Origin: Alloacidobacterium sp035547425
GTDB taxonomy: Bacteria > Acidobacteriota > Terriglobia > Terriglobales > Acidobacteriaceae
NCBI GenBank assembly: GCA_035547425.1
Contig: DASZUU010000017.1
Span: 1 to 64,000, forward strand
DNA: 64,000 bases
Direction of reading: 5' to 3'
Every line of letters starts with the position of its first letter. Within the stretch, counting starts at the first letter, position 1. Made by a program: the position numbers and the translations under genes. Positions 44,850 to 52,976 of this stretch are shown here, in pieces. The notes beneath the pieces are model-generated. The model made no database searches and was not told where the DNA came from. It worked only from the letters and a program-made list of their open reading frames with translations.

Positions 44850-45233
44850 TTAGACATGTAGGATGCTAAGACCATAATCAGCAAGACGGGTGTCTGCTGT
44901 TACCAATGTCAGTCCTTCGTGCATAGCCTGGGCGGCAATCATCCTATCGAACGGATCCTTATGATGCAGCGGCAGTTGTGCTGCTGCATCGGCATAAAAT
45001 GCCGTCACGGGCAGTTCAAGAAAATTGTTTTGTCGAGCATATTCGGCTACAGAGCGCACCAGCTTGATCTTCCCAAGGCTCTGCTTGATCGAAATTTCCC
45101 ATGCCGAGGCTGCGCTAAAATAAATCGCGTCGGCTTGTTCCAGCGCGCGGAGCACGTCGCGCGAAAACCGCTTTAAATCACTATCCAACCAGATGAGTAT
45201 GTGCGTATCGAGCAGATAGCCTTGTTTCCTCAT
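44850..45233 (-). CDS. VapC-like PIN-domain toxin
   Basis: A 127-residue PIN nuclease with the acidic site: Asp in LLDTHILIW, Glu in SAWEISIK, Asp residues in HKDPFDRMI and TADTRLADYG. It overlaps the antitoxin gene by 4 bp (ATGA), the usual type II arrangement. Such toxins cleave RNA, often tRNA; the target here is unknown. Stops 4 bp from the convergent ispF stop. Confidence 0.9.
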   Translation of the reverse strand: MRKQGYLLDTHILIWLDSDLKRFSRDVLRALEQADAIYFSAASAWEISIKQSLGKIKLVRSVAEYARQNNFLELPVTAFYADAAAQLPLHHKDPFDRMIAAQAMHEGLTLVTADTRLADYGLSILHV

Positions 45234-45484
45234 GGCTTCCCTGTTTTTTTCTCGCCGAGAAGAAAATCCAGAGGCAGGTCCTCATAAAAATCCGGAGCAA
45301 TATCGCTAACGCCCATGAGGTTACGTCCAAAGACACGTCCGCGCGATTTCTTTTTTACCAGGGGAACGAGTCGCGCTCGAGGCTTACCCGCTTTAGCAAT
45401 CACAATTTCCTCGCCGCCGGCAGCCAGTTCTACCAGTTCAGAGAGATGCGATTTTGCCTCATATAAATTCACAGACTTCGTCAT
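45230..45484 (-). CDS. Phd/YefM-type antitoxin
   Basis: An 84-residue protein beginning MTKSVNLYEAKSHLSELVE, the Phd-fold DNA-binding part, followed by GEEIVIAKAGKPRARLVPL and a C-terminal toxin-binding tail. Start at ATG 45484 rather than 45529 fits the family N-terminus. First gene of the toxin-antitoxin pair; it probably represses its own promoter in the 45485-45585 gap shared with gltX. Confidence 0.88.
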   Translation of the reverse strand: MTKSVNLYEAKSHLSELVELAAGGEEIVIAKAGKPRARLVPLVKKKSRGRVFGRNLMGVSDIAPDFYEDLPLDFLLGEKKTGKP

Positions 45485-45585
45485 ACCGACTATGATGCCG
45501 CTCCTGCATACATTGGTCAAGTTGGTCAAGTCTTGTTCTCATCTCAGGTTCCTCGTAGCATGGAAGACGACCTTTAATTCAAAAG

Positions 45586-47043
45586 ATGCCCGAATCAGCT
45601 TCTACTCCCCGCGTTCGTTTTGCGCCTTCGCCTACCGGCTACCTGCACGTAGGCGGCGCGCGCACTGCTCTGTTTAACTGGCTTTATGCGCGTCACTTTG
45701 GTGGAACCCTCATCCTCCGCATCGAAGACACCGACTTCGAGCGTTCATCCGAAGAGATGGTCGAAGGCATCCTCGAAGGCATGCGCTGGCTTGGCCTCAA
45801 CTGGGATGAAGGCCCGTTCTATCAATCAAAGCGTCTCGACCTCTATCGCCAGACTGCGGAAAAGCTGTTGGCGGGCGGACACGCCTACTACTGCTTCTGC
45901 ACCAAGGAAGAATTAGAGCAGCGCCGCGCCGAATCCGTCGCTGCCGGGCGTCCACCTATGTATGATCGCCGCTGCCGCAGAATCGAATCTGCTACCGCAG
46001 CAAAGCGCAAAGCTGCGGGCGAGGCCTGTGCCGTGCGCTTTGCTGTTCCTGAAGGCGGCTCGACCAGCTTTGATGACGCGGTTTTTGGCAAGGTTGAATT
46101 TGCCAATGCCGAAATCGAAGATTTCGTATTGCTGCGTTCGGACGGCATCCCGACATACCACCTCAGTGTTGTTGCCGACGACATCGATATGCGCCTTACC
46201 CACATCATCCGCGGCGCAGATCACATCTCGAACACGCCCAAGCAGGTGCTGCAATATCGCGCATTAGGCGCCCCCATGCCTGTATTTGCGCACGTCCCCC
46301 TGATCCTGGGGCCGGACAAAACGCGTCTCTCCAAGCGTCATGGAGCTACCAGCGTCATCGCCTACAAGGAAATGGGCATCGTTCCGGAGGCCTTCCGCAA
46401 TTTTCTGGCGCTTCTTGGCTGGACGCCCGGCGCAGCCGGGAAAGATGCCGATGGCAAAGACCGCGAAATCTTCGGCTCGGATGAATTGATAAAGCTTTTC
46501 TCTCTCGACGGCATCTCCAAATCAAATGCTGTCTTCGACAACGATAAGCTCGCCTGGTTCAATACTGAATACATCCGCGCCTATGATGCTGCTGAGCTGC
46601 TGCCGCTGATTGAAGAAGAATGGATAAAGGCAGAGTTCCGGCCCGCCCGGTCGAATGGTGAAGTGATCTCAGCTATCGAATTAGTCAAACCCCGCGCACG
46701 CAACCTGAAAGACTTTGCTACAGCTTTCCGCGCTTATTTCAGCGATGCGTTCGAGTACGATCCGGCAGCTGTAGCCAAGTTTCTTAAAGATGAGGCTGTA
46801 CGCGCGCTTCTGGTCGAACTGTCAGCCCACTATGCGTCTGACGCCCAGTTCACTGAGGCTTCGACCGAACAGATTCTCCGCAGCTTTGCCGAAGAGAAGG
46901 GCGTAAAGGCCGGAGCACTCATCAACGGCGCGCGTGTCGCGCTCACCGGGCAAGCTGTGGCCCCGAGCCTTTTTGCTGTGATGGTCAATCTGGGCAGAGA
47001 TCGTGTCATCAAGCGGCTGGCGGCAGCAGCCACGATCCAATAG
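45586..47043 (+). CDS. gltX: Glutamyl-tRNA synthetase
   Basis: Charges tRNA(Glu), class I synthetase of 485 residues. HIGH-type motif PSPTGYLHVGGA near residue 15, KMSKS-type motif RLSKRHGA near 250, and anticodon-binding C-terminal domain ending GRDRVIKRLAAA. A linker Cys pair appears at YYCFCTKEE. Length normal. No tRNA genes are nearby. Confidence 0.96.
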   Translation: MPESASTPRVRFAPSPTGYLHVGGARTALFNWLYARHFGGTLILRIEDTDFERSSEEMVEGILEGMRWLGLNWDEGPFYQSKRLDLYRQTAEKLLAGGHAYYCFCTKEELEQRRAESVAAGRPPMYDRRCRRIESATAAKRKAAGEACAVRFAVPEGGSTSFDDAVFGKVEFANAEIEDFVLLRSDGIPTYHLSVVADDIDMRLTHIIRGADHISNTPKQVLQYRALGAPMPVFAHVPLILGPDKTRLSKRHGATSVIAYKEMGIVPEAFRNFLALLGWTPGAAGKDADGKDREIFGSDELIKLFSLDGISKSNAVFDNDKLAWFNTEYIRAYDAAELLPLIEEEWIKAEFRPARSNGEVISAIELVKPRARNLKDFATAFRAYFSDAFEYDPAAVAKFLKDEAVRALLVELSAHYASDAQFTEASTEQILRSFAEEKGVKAGALINGARVALTGQAVAPSLFAVMVNLGRDRVIKRLAAAATIQ

Positions 47044-47155
47044 TTGTCATCCCCAACGCCAGGAACGAAGCGGAAGGACCTGCTTTTATCTGCCAGGAAA
47101 TAGAAATTCTCTACCCCGGATGAAAAGCAGGTCCTTCACTCGCTCAGGATGACAA
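47044..47155. repeat. Paired inverted repeat (TTGTCATCC family), 112 bp
   Basis: The left arm starts TTGTCATCCCC right after the gltX stop and reaches GAAGGACCTGCTTTTATC. The right arm is the inverse, AAAAGCAGGTCCTTC to CGCTCAGGATGACAA at 47155. About 30 bp separate them. Same architecture as 16025-16130. It may also act as the transcript end for convergent gltX and the DsbD-alpha gene. Confidence 0.85.
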
Positions 47156-47179
47156 ATTGAAATCAGTGAACAAGCTTCA

Positions 47180-47683
47180 TCACTTGGCAATTACGCTCAC
47201 GGCAACCGGAGCTGTCTTTGGCGGATAGCACGAATTCGCATCGCAGGCCTGATACCGCAGCGCAGCCTGCACCAGGTGATCGCCGGGCTTTGCTATCACA
47301 TGTGCGCGCAGAACAAATTCGCCTGTATAGACGCTCAATTTATCCTGCGGGCTGAAAGCCGGCGAATAATCCGTTCCGGGCGGGAAATCTACACTTGCAA
47401 CATTCACGCCCGCTGGCTCTTCTACCATCAAACGTGTTGCAATCAGGCTCTTTGCCCGCGGAGTATGCGAGTTGATGTGCAATCCGTCATTCACGCGAAA
47501 ATGCAGCTCCACCACGTTCGGCTTATCCGCAGCAACGGTGATCTGTTCCGGATAAAGAAACTGCACCAACTGGTGCTCATCGGCCTTGGTATTACTCTGC
47601 CAGGCGAGCTTCTGTGAGCGAGCGCACTGCAGGCTCAAGCAAAGCAAGCCGGCCATTGCGGCTAAAAATAATCGCCGCATCAT
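47180..47683 (-). CDS. DsbD alpha-domain-like exported protein
   Basis: A 167-residue protein: a signal peptide (AAMAGLLCLSLQCARS) and a domain resembling the N-terminal alpha domain of the disulfide reductase DsbD, with NDGLHINSHTP, FPPGTDYSP and YQACDANSCYPPKTAPV, the C-x5-C redox pair. The membrane and gamma domains of DsbD are missing. It overlaps the tlpA-type gene by 4 bp, so both act together in periplasmic thiol reduction, perhaps for cytochrome c maturation. Confidence 0.85.
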   Translation of the reverse strand: MMRRLFLAAMAGLLCLSLQCARSQKLAWQSNTKADEHQLVQFLYPEQITVAADKPNVVELHFRVNDGLHINSHTPRAKSLIATRLMVEEPAGVNVASVDFPPGTDYSPAFSPQDKLSVYTGEFVLRAHVIAKPGDHLVQAALRYQACDANSCYPPKTAPVAVSVIAK

Positions 47684-48339
47684 GCGCCTCCGCTGGCTAA
47701 TGCCTTCTTAATATCGGCTTCCAGCTCCGAACGATCATGCAAGCCCACAGTCGCCGCGACAATCTTGCCGCTGCGATCGACGAAAAACGACGAAGGCAGC
47801 GCGTCGATGCCGCCGTAAGGATGCGAAATCGAATCGCCATCGATCAGCACCGGATAATCAATGTGCATATTGTCGACAAATTTGGCAATTTCCGCTTTAT
47901 CCTGTGCATTCAGCTTCTTGTCATCCTTATCCAGGTCGTCGGTCGAGATACCGAGAATCTCAAAACCCTGCGGAGCATATTGCTTCCGCAAGTCGATCAG
48001 CCAGGGCGTTTCCACCTTGCAGGGAGCGCACCAGGTCGCCATAAAGTTCACCAGCACAGCTTTGCCTTTATAGCTGGCCAGAGAAATTTTCTGCCCCTGC
48101 AGTGTTTCCAGCGTGAACGGTGGGGCCTGTTTTCCCTCGAGAGGCGACTTTTCTTCCTCTTCCGATGCCGCTGCCGTATCGCCAGTCGCTGCCGGAGCCG
48201 CAGGAACGAGCACTGCCGCCTGCATCGCCTTGATTTTTTCCTGCTCAGCCTTGCGGCGGCGATAATTGTCCACGCCCGACCATATCATCAGCGCCAGCGC
48301 GGCAATAACCAGAATCAGAACCAGATGATTGCGTTTCAA
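47680..48339 (-). CDS. TlpA-family membrane-anchored thiol-disulfide oxidoreductase
   Basis: A 219-residue protein with an N-terminal anchor (HLVLILVIAALALMIWSGV), a linker, and a thioredoxin fold from about residue 70 with active site FMATWCAPCKVETPW and the cis-Pro region in GGIDALPSSFFVD. Related to TlpA/ResA. The next gene, overlapping by 4 bp, encodes a DsbD alpha domain, a plausible electron partner. Periplasmic. Confidence 0.92.
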   Translation of the reverse strand: MKRNHLVLILVIAALALMIWSGVDNYRRRKAEQEKIKAMQAAVLVPAAPAATGDTAAASEEEEKSPLEGKQAPPFTLETLQGQKISLASYKGKAVLVNFMATWCAPCKVETPWLIDLRKQYAPQGFEILGISTDDLDKDDKKLNAQDKAEIAKFVDNMHIDYPVLIDGDSISHPYGGIDALPSSFFVDRSGKIVAATVGLHDRSELEADIKKALASGGA

Positions 48340-48431
48340 ATCGTGCCCTTCCTTCGCGTACTTATTATTCTAAGGGCTAGATATACGCGGACGAAAGCCG
48401 CGCTTTGATACTATCCAGAATGTTGTAGATC

Positions 48432-49412
48432 ATGACCGAGTACACCCCGGCACAACTCGTCCGTATTGAAGCCGATGCGCTCCATCGCCTCGCCGCTCGC
48501 CTGGAAGGCCCTATGGCCGCCGATTTCGAGCGCGCCGTTGACCTGATTGTTCAATGCAGCCAGGCGCGTGGACGTGTCGTCGTTACCGGTATGGGCAAAA
48601 GCGGGATTATCGCACAAAAAATTGCCGCCACTCTCAGCTCTACCGGCACCCCTGCACTCTTCCTGCATCCGGCGGAGGCTGTGCACGGCGATCTCGGCAT
48701 GCTGGTACGCGGCGATGTCGTGATTGCGCTTTCCGCCAGCGGAGAAACCGAAGAGATACTTCGCTTTCTCGCCACTATCAAGCGCATCGGCGATGCCCTC
48801 ATCAGCTTTTGCTGCAATCTGCAATCGACGCTGGCGCAGGCCAGCGATATCGCTCTCGATTGCGGAGTTCCCCAGGAAGCCTGCGGCCTGAATCTCGCGC
48901 CTACTGCATCTACGACCGCAATGCTTGCTCTCGGCGACGCTCTCGCCATTGCCGTTTCATTGCGGAAAGGATTTCGCGCCGAAGATTTTGCCGACTTGCA
49001 TCCCGGCGGCAAGCTCGGCAAAAAGCTTTTGCGCGTGCACCACCTCATGCACACAGGCGATGCCGTACCACGCGTGCAATTGGATACGCCCATGAGCGAA
49101 GTTATTTACGAGATGTCGCGCAAGGGCCTCGGCGTAACGACGGTAGAAGATAAAAAGGGCAAACTCGCCGGCATCATCAGCGACGGCGATCTTCGACGAC
49201 TTTTGGAACGCGAAGGATCACACGTTCTTGAAAAAACCGCAGGCGAAGCCATGAACCGCACGCCGAAAACCGTAAGCAAAAATGAATTTGCCGTGCGCGC
49301 TCTGAACATCATGGAAGAGAAGAAGATTACCTCGCTGCTTGTTGTCGATGAGGCGAATCAAATTGAAGGCATAGTGCATCTGCATGATCTATGGGAAACG
49401 GAGCTGATCTGA
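48432..49412 (+). CDS. kdsD: KpsF/GutQ family arabinose-5-phosphate isomerase
   Basis: Converts ribulose-5-phosphate to arabinose-5-phosphate for Kdo synthesis. The 326-residue protein has a SIS domain (VVTGMGKSGIIAQKIAATLSS, HPAEAVHGDLGM, IALSASGETEEIL) and two C-terminal CBS modules (GLGVTTVEDKKGKLAGIISD and ITSLLVVDEANQIEGIVHLHD). It sits 4 bp before def. GutQ-type paralogues cannot be excluded. Confidence 0.9.
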   Translation: MTEYTPAQLVRIEADALHRLAARLEGPMAADFERAVDLIVQCSQARGRVVVTGMGKSGIIAQKIAATLSSTGTPALFLHPAEAVHGDLGMLVRGDVVIALSASGETEEILRFLATIKRIGDALISFCCNLQSTLAQASDIALDCGVPQEACGLNLAPTASTTAMLALGDALAIAVSLRKGFRAEDFADLHPGGKLGKKLLRVHHLMHTGDAVPRVQLDTPMSEVIYEMSRKGLGVTTVEDKKGKLAGIISDGDLRRLLEREGSHVLEKTAGEAMNRTPKTVSKNEFAVRALNIMEEKKITSLLVVDEANQIEGIVHLHDLWETELI

Positions 49413-49416
49413 AGTT

Positions 49417-49967
49417 ATGGTCTTAAAAATCGTTCAGGTTGGCGATCCTGTATTGCGCTCAAAAGCGCGCCCACTCACCACAAAAGAGATTCACAGCGCC
49501 CATATCCAAAGCCTTATCGCTGATATGCGCGAAACCATGCACGCTGCTCCCGGTGTAGGCCTTGCTGCGCCGCAAATCGGTCAATCAATACAGTTAGCTG
49601 TCATCGAAGACAAATCCGAATACCATGAGAAAATCAGCGCTGCCGACCTGAAGGCGCGCGGACGCGAAGCAGTCCCTTTTCATGTCATCATCAATCCGCA
49701 GATTGAATTGCTCACCCCGCCGCAAACTATCTTCTATGAAGGCTGCCTCAGCCTTGCCGGATTTATGGCCGCAGTGCCGCGTGCTGAAAGGTCCGTGTTC
49801 ATTGCCTCGATGAGCATGCCAATCCACAGACCATCGAAGCGGGCGGATGGTACGCGCGCATTCTGCAACACGAAATCGATCATCTTCACGGACGCATCTA
49901 CATCGACCGTATGCAAAGTGAAACATTTTCCACCCTGGAAAATTATCAGGCACAGGTTAAAGGCTGA
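49417..49967 (+). pseudogene. def: Peptide deformylase gene with a one-base frameshift
   Basis: Deformylase removes N-formyl groups from nascent proteins. Motif 1 (GVGLAAPQIG) and motif 2 (EGCLSL, metal Cys) are in the frame of ATG 49417. Motif 3, QHEIDHLHG (49866-49892), is in the -1 frame, which continues as CLDEHANPQTIEAGGWYARI and ends at TGA 49967. The switch falls at GAAAG (49786-49790): one extra A would give RAEKVRVHCLDEH and restore a normal protein of about 183 residues. As written the frame runs on to 50052 without the metal His residues. Either a base is missing in this sequence, or the gene is broken, or the ribosome slips. Confidence 0.88.
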
Positions 49968-49993
49968 TCACCCGCATCCAAGTGTGATAGAAC

Positions 49994-50560
49994 ATGGTGA
50001 AAATGGCAGAAAAGACAGCAGCCGCCAAGTCCTCGCACGAAGTTGCCGGTGATCGCCTGATTGAGCTCGCGCAGCAAAAAGCACCCGAGCCGAAACTGCT
50101 CCCTGAGCCGAAGCATGAAGCTGCTCAAAAGCAGCAACGCTCCGGAATACTACATACATTCGGCCGTTTAAAACCGCTCCTGCCGATACTCTCCGGCGGT
50201 TTGCGCATGGTGGATCATGGAGCAGTGCAGGCGCTCGCGCAGCTGCTCAACCTGGTTGACGGCGGCGGCGCAGCATCCTCCGCGGCACATGAAGAGCTTC
50301 ACTCCGAGCTGGCAGAAATTCAAACCAGCCATCGCGAGTTGCGCCTCCAGGTGCAGGATCAAACCGTGGAAATGAAGCGTATTGACGAGCAAATCCGGCT
50401 TCTTCGCCACTCCGTCGAACAAAATGCCACCGAGCATATCGAGCTGGTTCAGGATGTAAAAGCGCTCAATAACCTCGTCCGGACCATCGGAGCCGGGTCG
50501 GCGATCCTGTTAATTGTGCTTATCGCCCTTACGGCGCTTTTGTTGAGCCGGCATTCCTAG
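49994..50560 (+). CDS. Coiled-coil protein with C-terminal membrane anchor
   Basis: A 188-residue protein, not recognised as a named family. Charged, Pro-containing N-terminal third (APEPKLLPEPKHEAAQ), a middle part (SGGLRMVDHGAVQALAQLLN), a long heptad-rich coil (HEELHSELAEIQTSHRELRL onward to about 155) and a C-terminal membrane segment (GSAILLIVLIALTALLL). It would be tail-anchored in the inner membrane facing the cytosol. Start ATG 49994 or 50003. Follows def. Confidence 0.7.
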   Translation: MVKMAEKTAAAKSSHEVAGDRLIELAQQKAPEPKLLPEPKHEAAQKQQRSGILHTFGRLKPLLPILSGGLRMVDHGAVQALAQLLNLVDGGGAASSAAHEELHSELAEIQTSHRELRLQVQDQTVEMKRIDEQIRLLRHSVEQNATEHIELVQDVKALNNLVRTIGAGSAILLIVLIALTALLLSRHS

Positions 50561-50625
50561 ATAAATCTTTATTTTTAAATAATTTATACCTTATTAGACA
50601 CAAGCATTCCTGTCGCAGGAGTATG

Positions 50626-50676
50626 AATTTTCTCCTCATATTTTGACCTTTTCTTTATTCATATGAGGAAAAATTT
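50626..50676. promoter_or_regulatory. AT-rich inverted repeat upstream of the GvpL/F gene
   Basis: AATTTTCTCCTCATAT (50626-50641) and ATATGAGGAAAAATTT (50661-50676) are inverted with 14 of 16 matches and a 19-bp spacer. They lie in the 262-bp AT-rich gap before the GvpL/F gene, which otherwise holds no gene. A weak promoter-like pair TTGCCA/TAGGAT follows. Operator or hairpin; unproven. Confidence 0.4.
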
Positions 50677-50822
50677 GCCAGTTGTTAGTTTTTAGGACTA
50701 GGATACGTGTCAGTTCGGGGTAGTCTGCGGTAAAGTTGACACTCCAGAGCGCTATATGCAGCCCGTTTCAAAAGATGCCGATGTAATCATCTTCCAATAC
50801 CAGCGTACGGAGCGAATCTCTT

Positions 50823-51602
50823 ATGGCATGGTATGCCTACTGCATTGCCGAGAAGCAAGCCTTTCCTGAGTTGCTCCGCCACCGCAAGCCCATTCCCATG
50901 GAAGCGGTGTCGGGCATAGCCGGAAATCAGGTTTTTCTTTATCCCGCCAGTGATTTAGCAGTTATCGTTAGCGAACATTCTCCTGAAGACAATTTAAGCG
51001 ATCGGGCCGGCGTCGAACACGCACGCGTCATTGCCGATTGCTTTAAGAGCTCTACAGTCCTGCCGTTCCGTTTTGGAACGGTTTTTTCTGATGACGACAG
51101 TCTTCGCCGGTCCGTTCGATCCAACCAGCGCCAGTTCCTTACCAATATCGACCGACTGCGCGGTAAAGCGGAAATGCATTTGAAGGTCGTTCTCGACGAT
51201 TGCTGTCGTGAGCAAATTCACGCCTATACCGCGCCCCAGGCAAAGGGTGGAACAGGCCGTGAATATCTTGCCCAGCTTCGAGAAAACGCTACCCGACAGC
51301 GTGAACGCCAGACCAAGGCGCGCGCGGTTTCGGTTCAGATGCACCGCATGTTCCTGCCTCTTGCGGAAGAAGTTAGCTGCCGCCGTACCGATTCGGGTAA
51401 GATGCTGCTCGATATTGCTCACCTCATCGACCACAAGTGCGTGGAGCGCTATCAGAACAAATACTCCAGCGCCAGCCAGATGATGAAGGACTGCCAGATG
51501 CAGCTCTCCGGTCCCTGGCCGCCATATCACTTTGTGCATCGGCTCACCGCCCGCCATGGAAACGCGCACCATAACGGCGTGCAGACCGTTGCCCAGGCAT
51601 AA
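50823..51602 (+). CDS. GvpL/GvpF family protein
   Basis: A 259-residue protein of the gas vesicle GvpL/F family. Family landmarks are VEHARVIADCF, the conserved VLPFRFGTVF, an R-G-K-A-E-M-H-L-K-V-V strand, and the C-terminal GPWPPYHFVHRL. Gas vesicle GvpF/L proteins help build the shell, but no gvpA or other gvp gene is in this window. The isolated gene may have another role. GGAG lies ten bases before ATG 50823 and a strong terminator follows. Confidence 0.85.
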   Translation: MAWYAYCIAEKQAFPELLRHRKPIPMEAVSGIAGNQVFLYPASDLAVIVSEHSPEDNLSDRAGVEHARVIADCFKSSTVLPFRFGTVFSDDDSLRRSVRSNQRQFLTNIDRLRGKAEMHLKVVLDDCCREQIHAYTAPQAKGGTGREYLAQLRENATRQRERQTKARAVSVQMHRMFLPLAEEVSCRRTDSGKMLLDIAHLIDHKCVERYQNKYSSASQMMKDCQMQLSGPWPPYHFVHRLTARHGNAHHNGVQTVAQA

Positions 51603-51620
51603 CTTTCCATTCTGCCTACA

Positions 51621-51655
51621 AAACCCCGGCGGACCCACGAACCGCCGGGGTTTCT
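51621..51655 (+). terminator. Rho-independent terminator after the GvpL/F gene
   Basis: AAACCCCGGCGG pairs with CCGCCGGGGTTT (12 bp perfect) over a 9-nt loop and is followed by TTTCTCTCTT. It lies 18 bp after the stop codon. Confidence 0.9.
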
Positions 51656-51796
51656 CTCTTCTGGAGCAAGAGGTTATACGGAGTATCCCCGTACCGCCTC
51701 TACTCTTAAAAGACGCATGAACAAATAAACCGTTTACGCCGTATCCAAGAAATAATCTGGAAAACTCGAGGGGTTAAAAAGCAGAGTGCGCTGCGT

Positions 51797-52447
51797 TTAA
51801 GCTGGAATATTTTTTTTCTTCCGGCTCAGGACAAAATCGTTGTCTTGCTTCCGGCGACTCGCCGTAGCCCGGTCAATCTTGCGCCAGAAAGCCACAAAAT
51901 AATCGACTGCTGAGATAGTCGAAACCAGCGCCATAAAGTAGATAGCCGTGATCGCAATCGGACGCACGGGCATAATGAACCAGCCAAAGTACCAGGCATC
52001 CCAGCGGTGCGCCAGAATCACCGCAACCACCGAGACAATCTGGATGACGGTCTTCAACTTGCCGACATCGCTGGCTTCGATCGTAAAGCCCTCGGTACTG
52101 GCAATGCTGCGCAGACCTGTTACCAGAAACTCTCTGCCTATTACCAGTACGGCGATCCACGGTTTCACGATGTCCGGGCAGTACTGCACAAGGCAGATAA
52201 ATGCCGCTGTAATCAGTAACTTATCGGCCAGCGGATCGAGCAGCATGCCGATCGTGGTAATCTGCCCGCGCCGACGCGCGAGGTAGCCGTCAACTCCATC
52301 CGAAATCGAAACCAGGATAAAGAAGATGGACGTGAACAACTCCTGTTCACCGTTGGGCCCGTGCAAGGGAAAATGCGGCGACAGCATCCAGATCAGCAGA
52401 GGAACGCTGAAGATGCGGCCCATCGTAATGGAATTGGGAAGGTTCAC
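51797..52447 (-). CDS. pgsA: CDP-diacylglycerol-glycerol-3-phosphate phosphatidyltransferase
   Basis: Makes phosphatidylglycerophosphate from CDP-DAG (the product of CdsA) and glycerol-3-phosphate. The CDP-alcohol transferase motif is intact: DGYLARRRGQITTIGMLLD then PLADK fits D-G-x2-A-R-x8-G-x3-D-x3-D. N-terminus LPNSITMGRIF is typical. GTG at 52447 is chosen over the longer frame to 52492 because family members start just before LPN. Several membrane segments follow. Confidence 0.93.
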   Translation of the reverse strand: MNLPNSITMGRIFSVPLLIWMLSPHFPLHGPNGEQELFTSIFFILVSISDGVDGYLARRRGQITTIGMLLDPLADKLLITAAFICLVQYCPDIVKPWIAVLVIGREFLVTGLRSIASTEGFTIEASDVGKLKTVIQIVSVVAVILAHRWDAWYFGWFIMPVRPIAITAIYFMALVSTISAVDYFVAFWRKIDRATASRRKQDNDFVLSRKKKNIPA

Positions 52448-52614
52448 GATGCAACAACCGGCGAGAAGCCCTACCTCGTTATTATGCACCACGGACGCAG
52501 AGGCATGATAGGCAGGATCGCACGTATGCCGGATATCGCAAAATTTTCCTTCCCATAGAATTTCTAGTGGTGTATAGTCGCTCCCATAGACATTCGAGTG
52601 GAGAAAGCGTTATT

Positions 52615-52965
52615 ATGGGCCGGGAGAAAAAATCAACGGATGTCGACATGCTGAAGGGTACGCTCGACATGCTGATTCTGCGTACTTTGGTGATGGGCCC
52701 GGCGCACGGGCACACCATCGCCCATGTTATTGAGCACACATCGGAAAATGTCCTCGACGTGGAACAAGGCTCTTTGTACCCTGCGCTGCATCGGCTTGAA
52801 GACCGGGGATGGGTTTCTTCCTACTGGGGCGTCAGCGAAAACAACCGGAAAGCCAAGTTTTACCAGCTCACAGCTACAGGCAAAAAACAGCTGGTGACCG
52901 AGGCTGGCCGCTGGCGACAAATTGTTGAAGCTATAGGCCGGGTGATGGGCGAAAGCCTCGACTAG
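52615..52965 (+). CDS. PadR family transcriptional regulator
   Basis: A 116-residue winged-helix regulator: LKGTLDMLILRTLVMGPAHG, VEQGSLYPALHRLEDRGWV (recognition helix) and GVSENNRKAKFYQLTATGKK are the classic PadR pattern. GGAG lies upstream of ATG 52615. In Acidobacteriota such small PadR genes stand directly before ADOP permeases, as here (12 bp gap). The permease is damaged, so this regulator may have lost its partner. Confidence 0.93.
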   Translation: MGREKKSTDVDMLKGTLDMLILRTLVMGPAHGHTIAHVIEHTSENVLDVEQGSLYPALHRLEDRGWVSSYWGVSENNRKAKFYQLTATGKKQLVTEAGRWRQIVEAIGRVMGESLD

Positions 52966-52976
52966 GGGAGAAGCTA

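Noticed and set aside
49787..50052. C-terminal part of the long ORF beginning at 49417
   Set aside because: After 49790 this frame lacks all deformylase features and overlaps the next gene; the real C-terminus is in the -1 frame to 49967.
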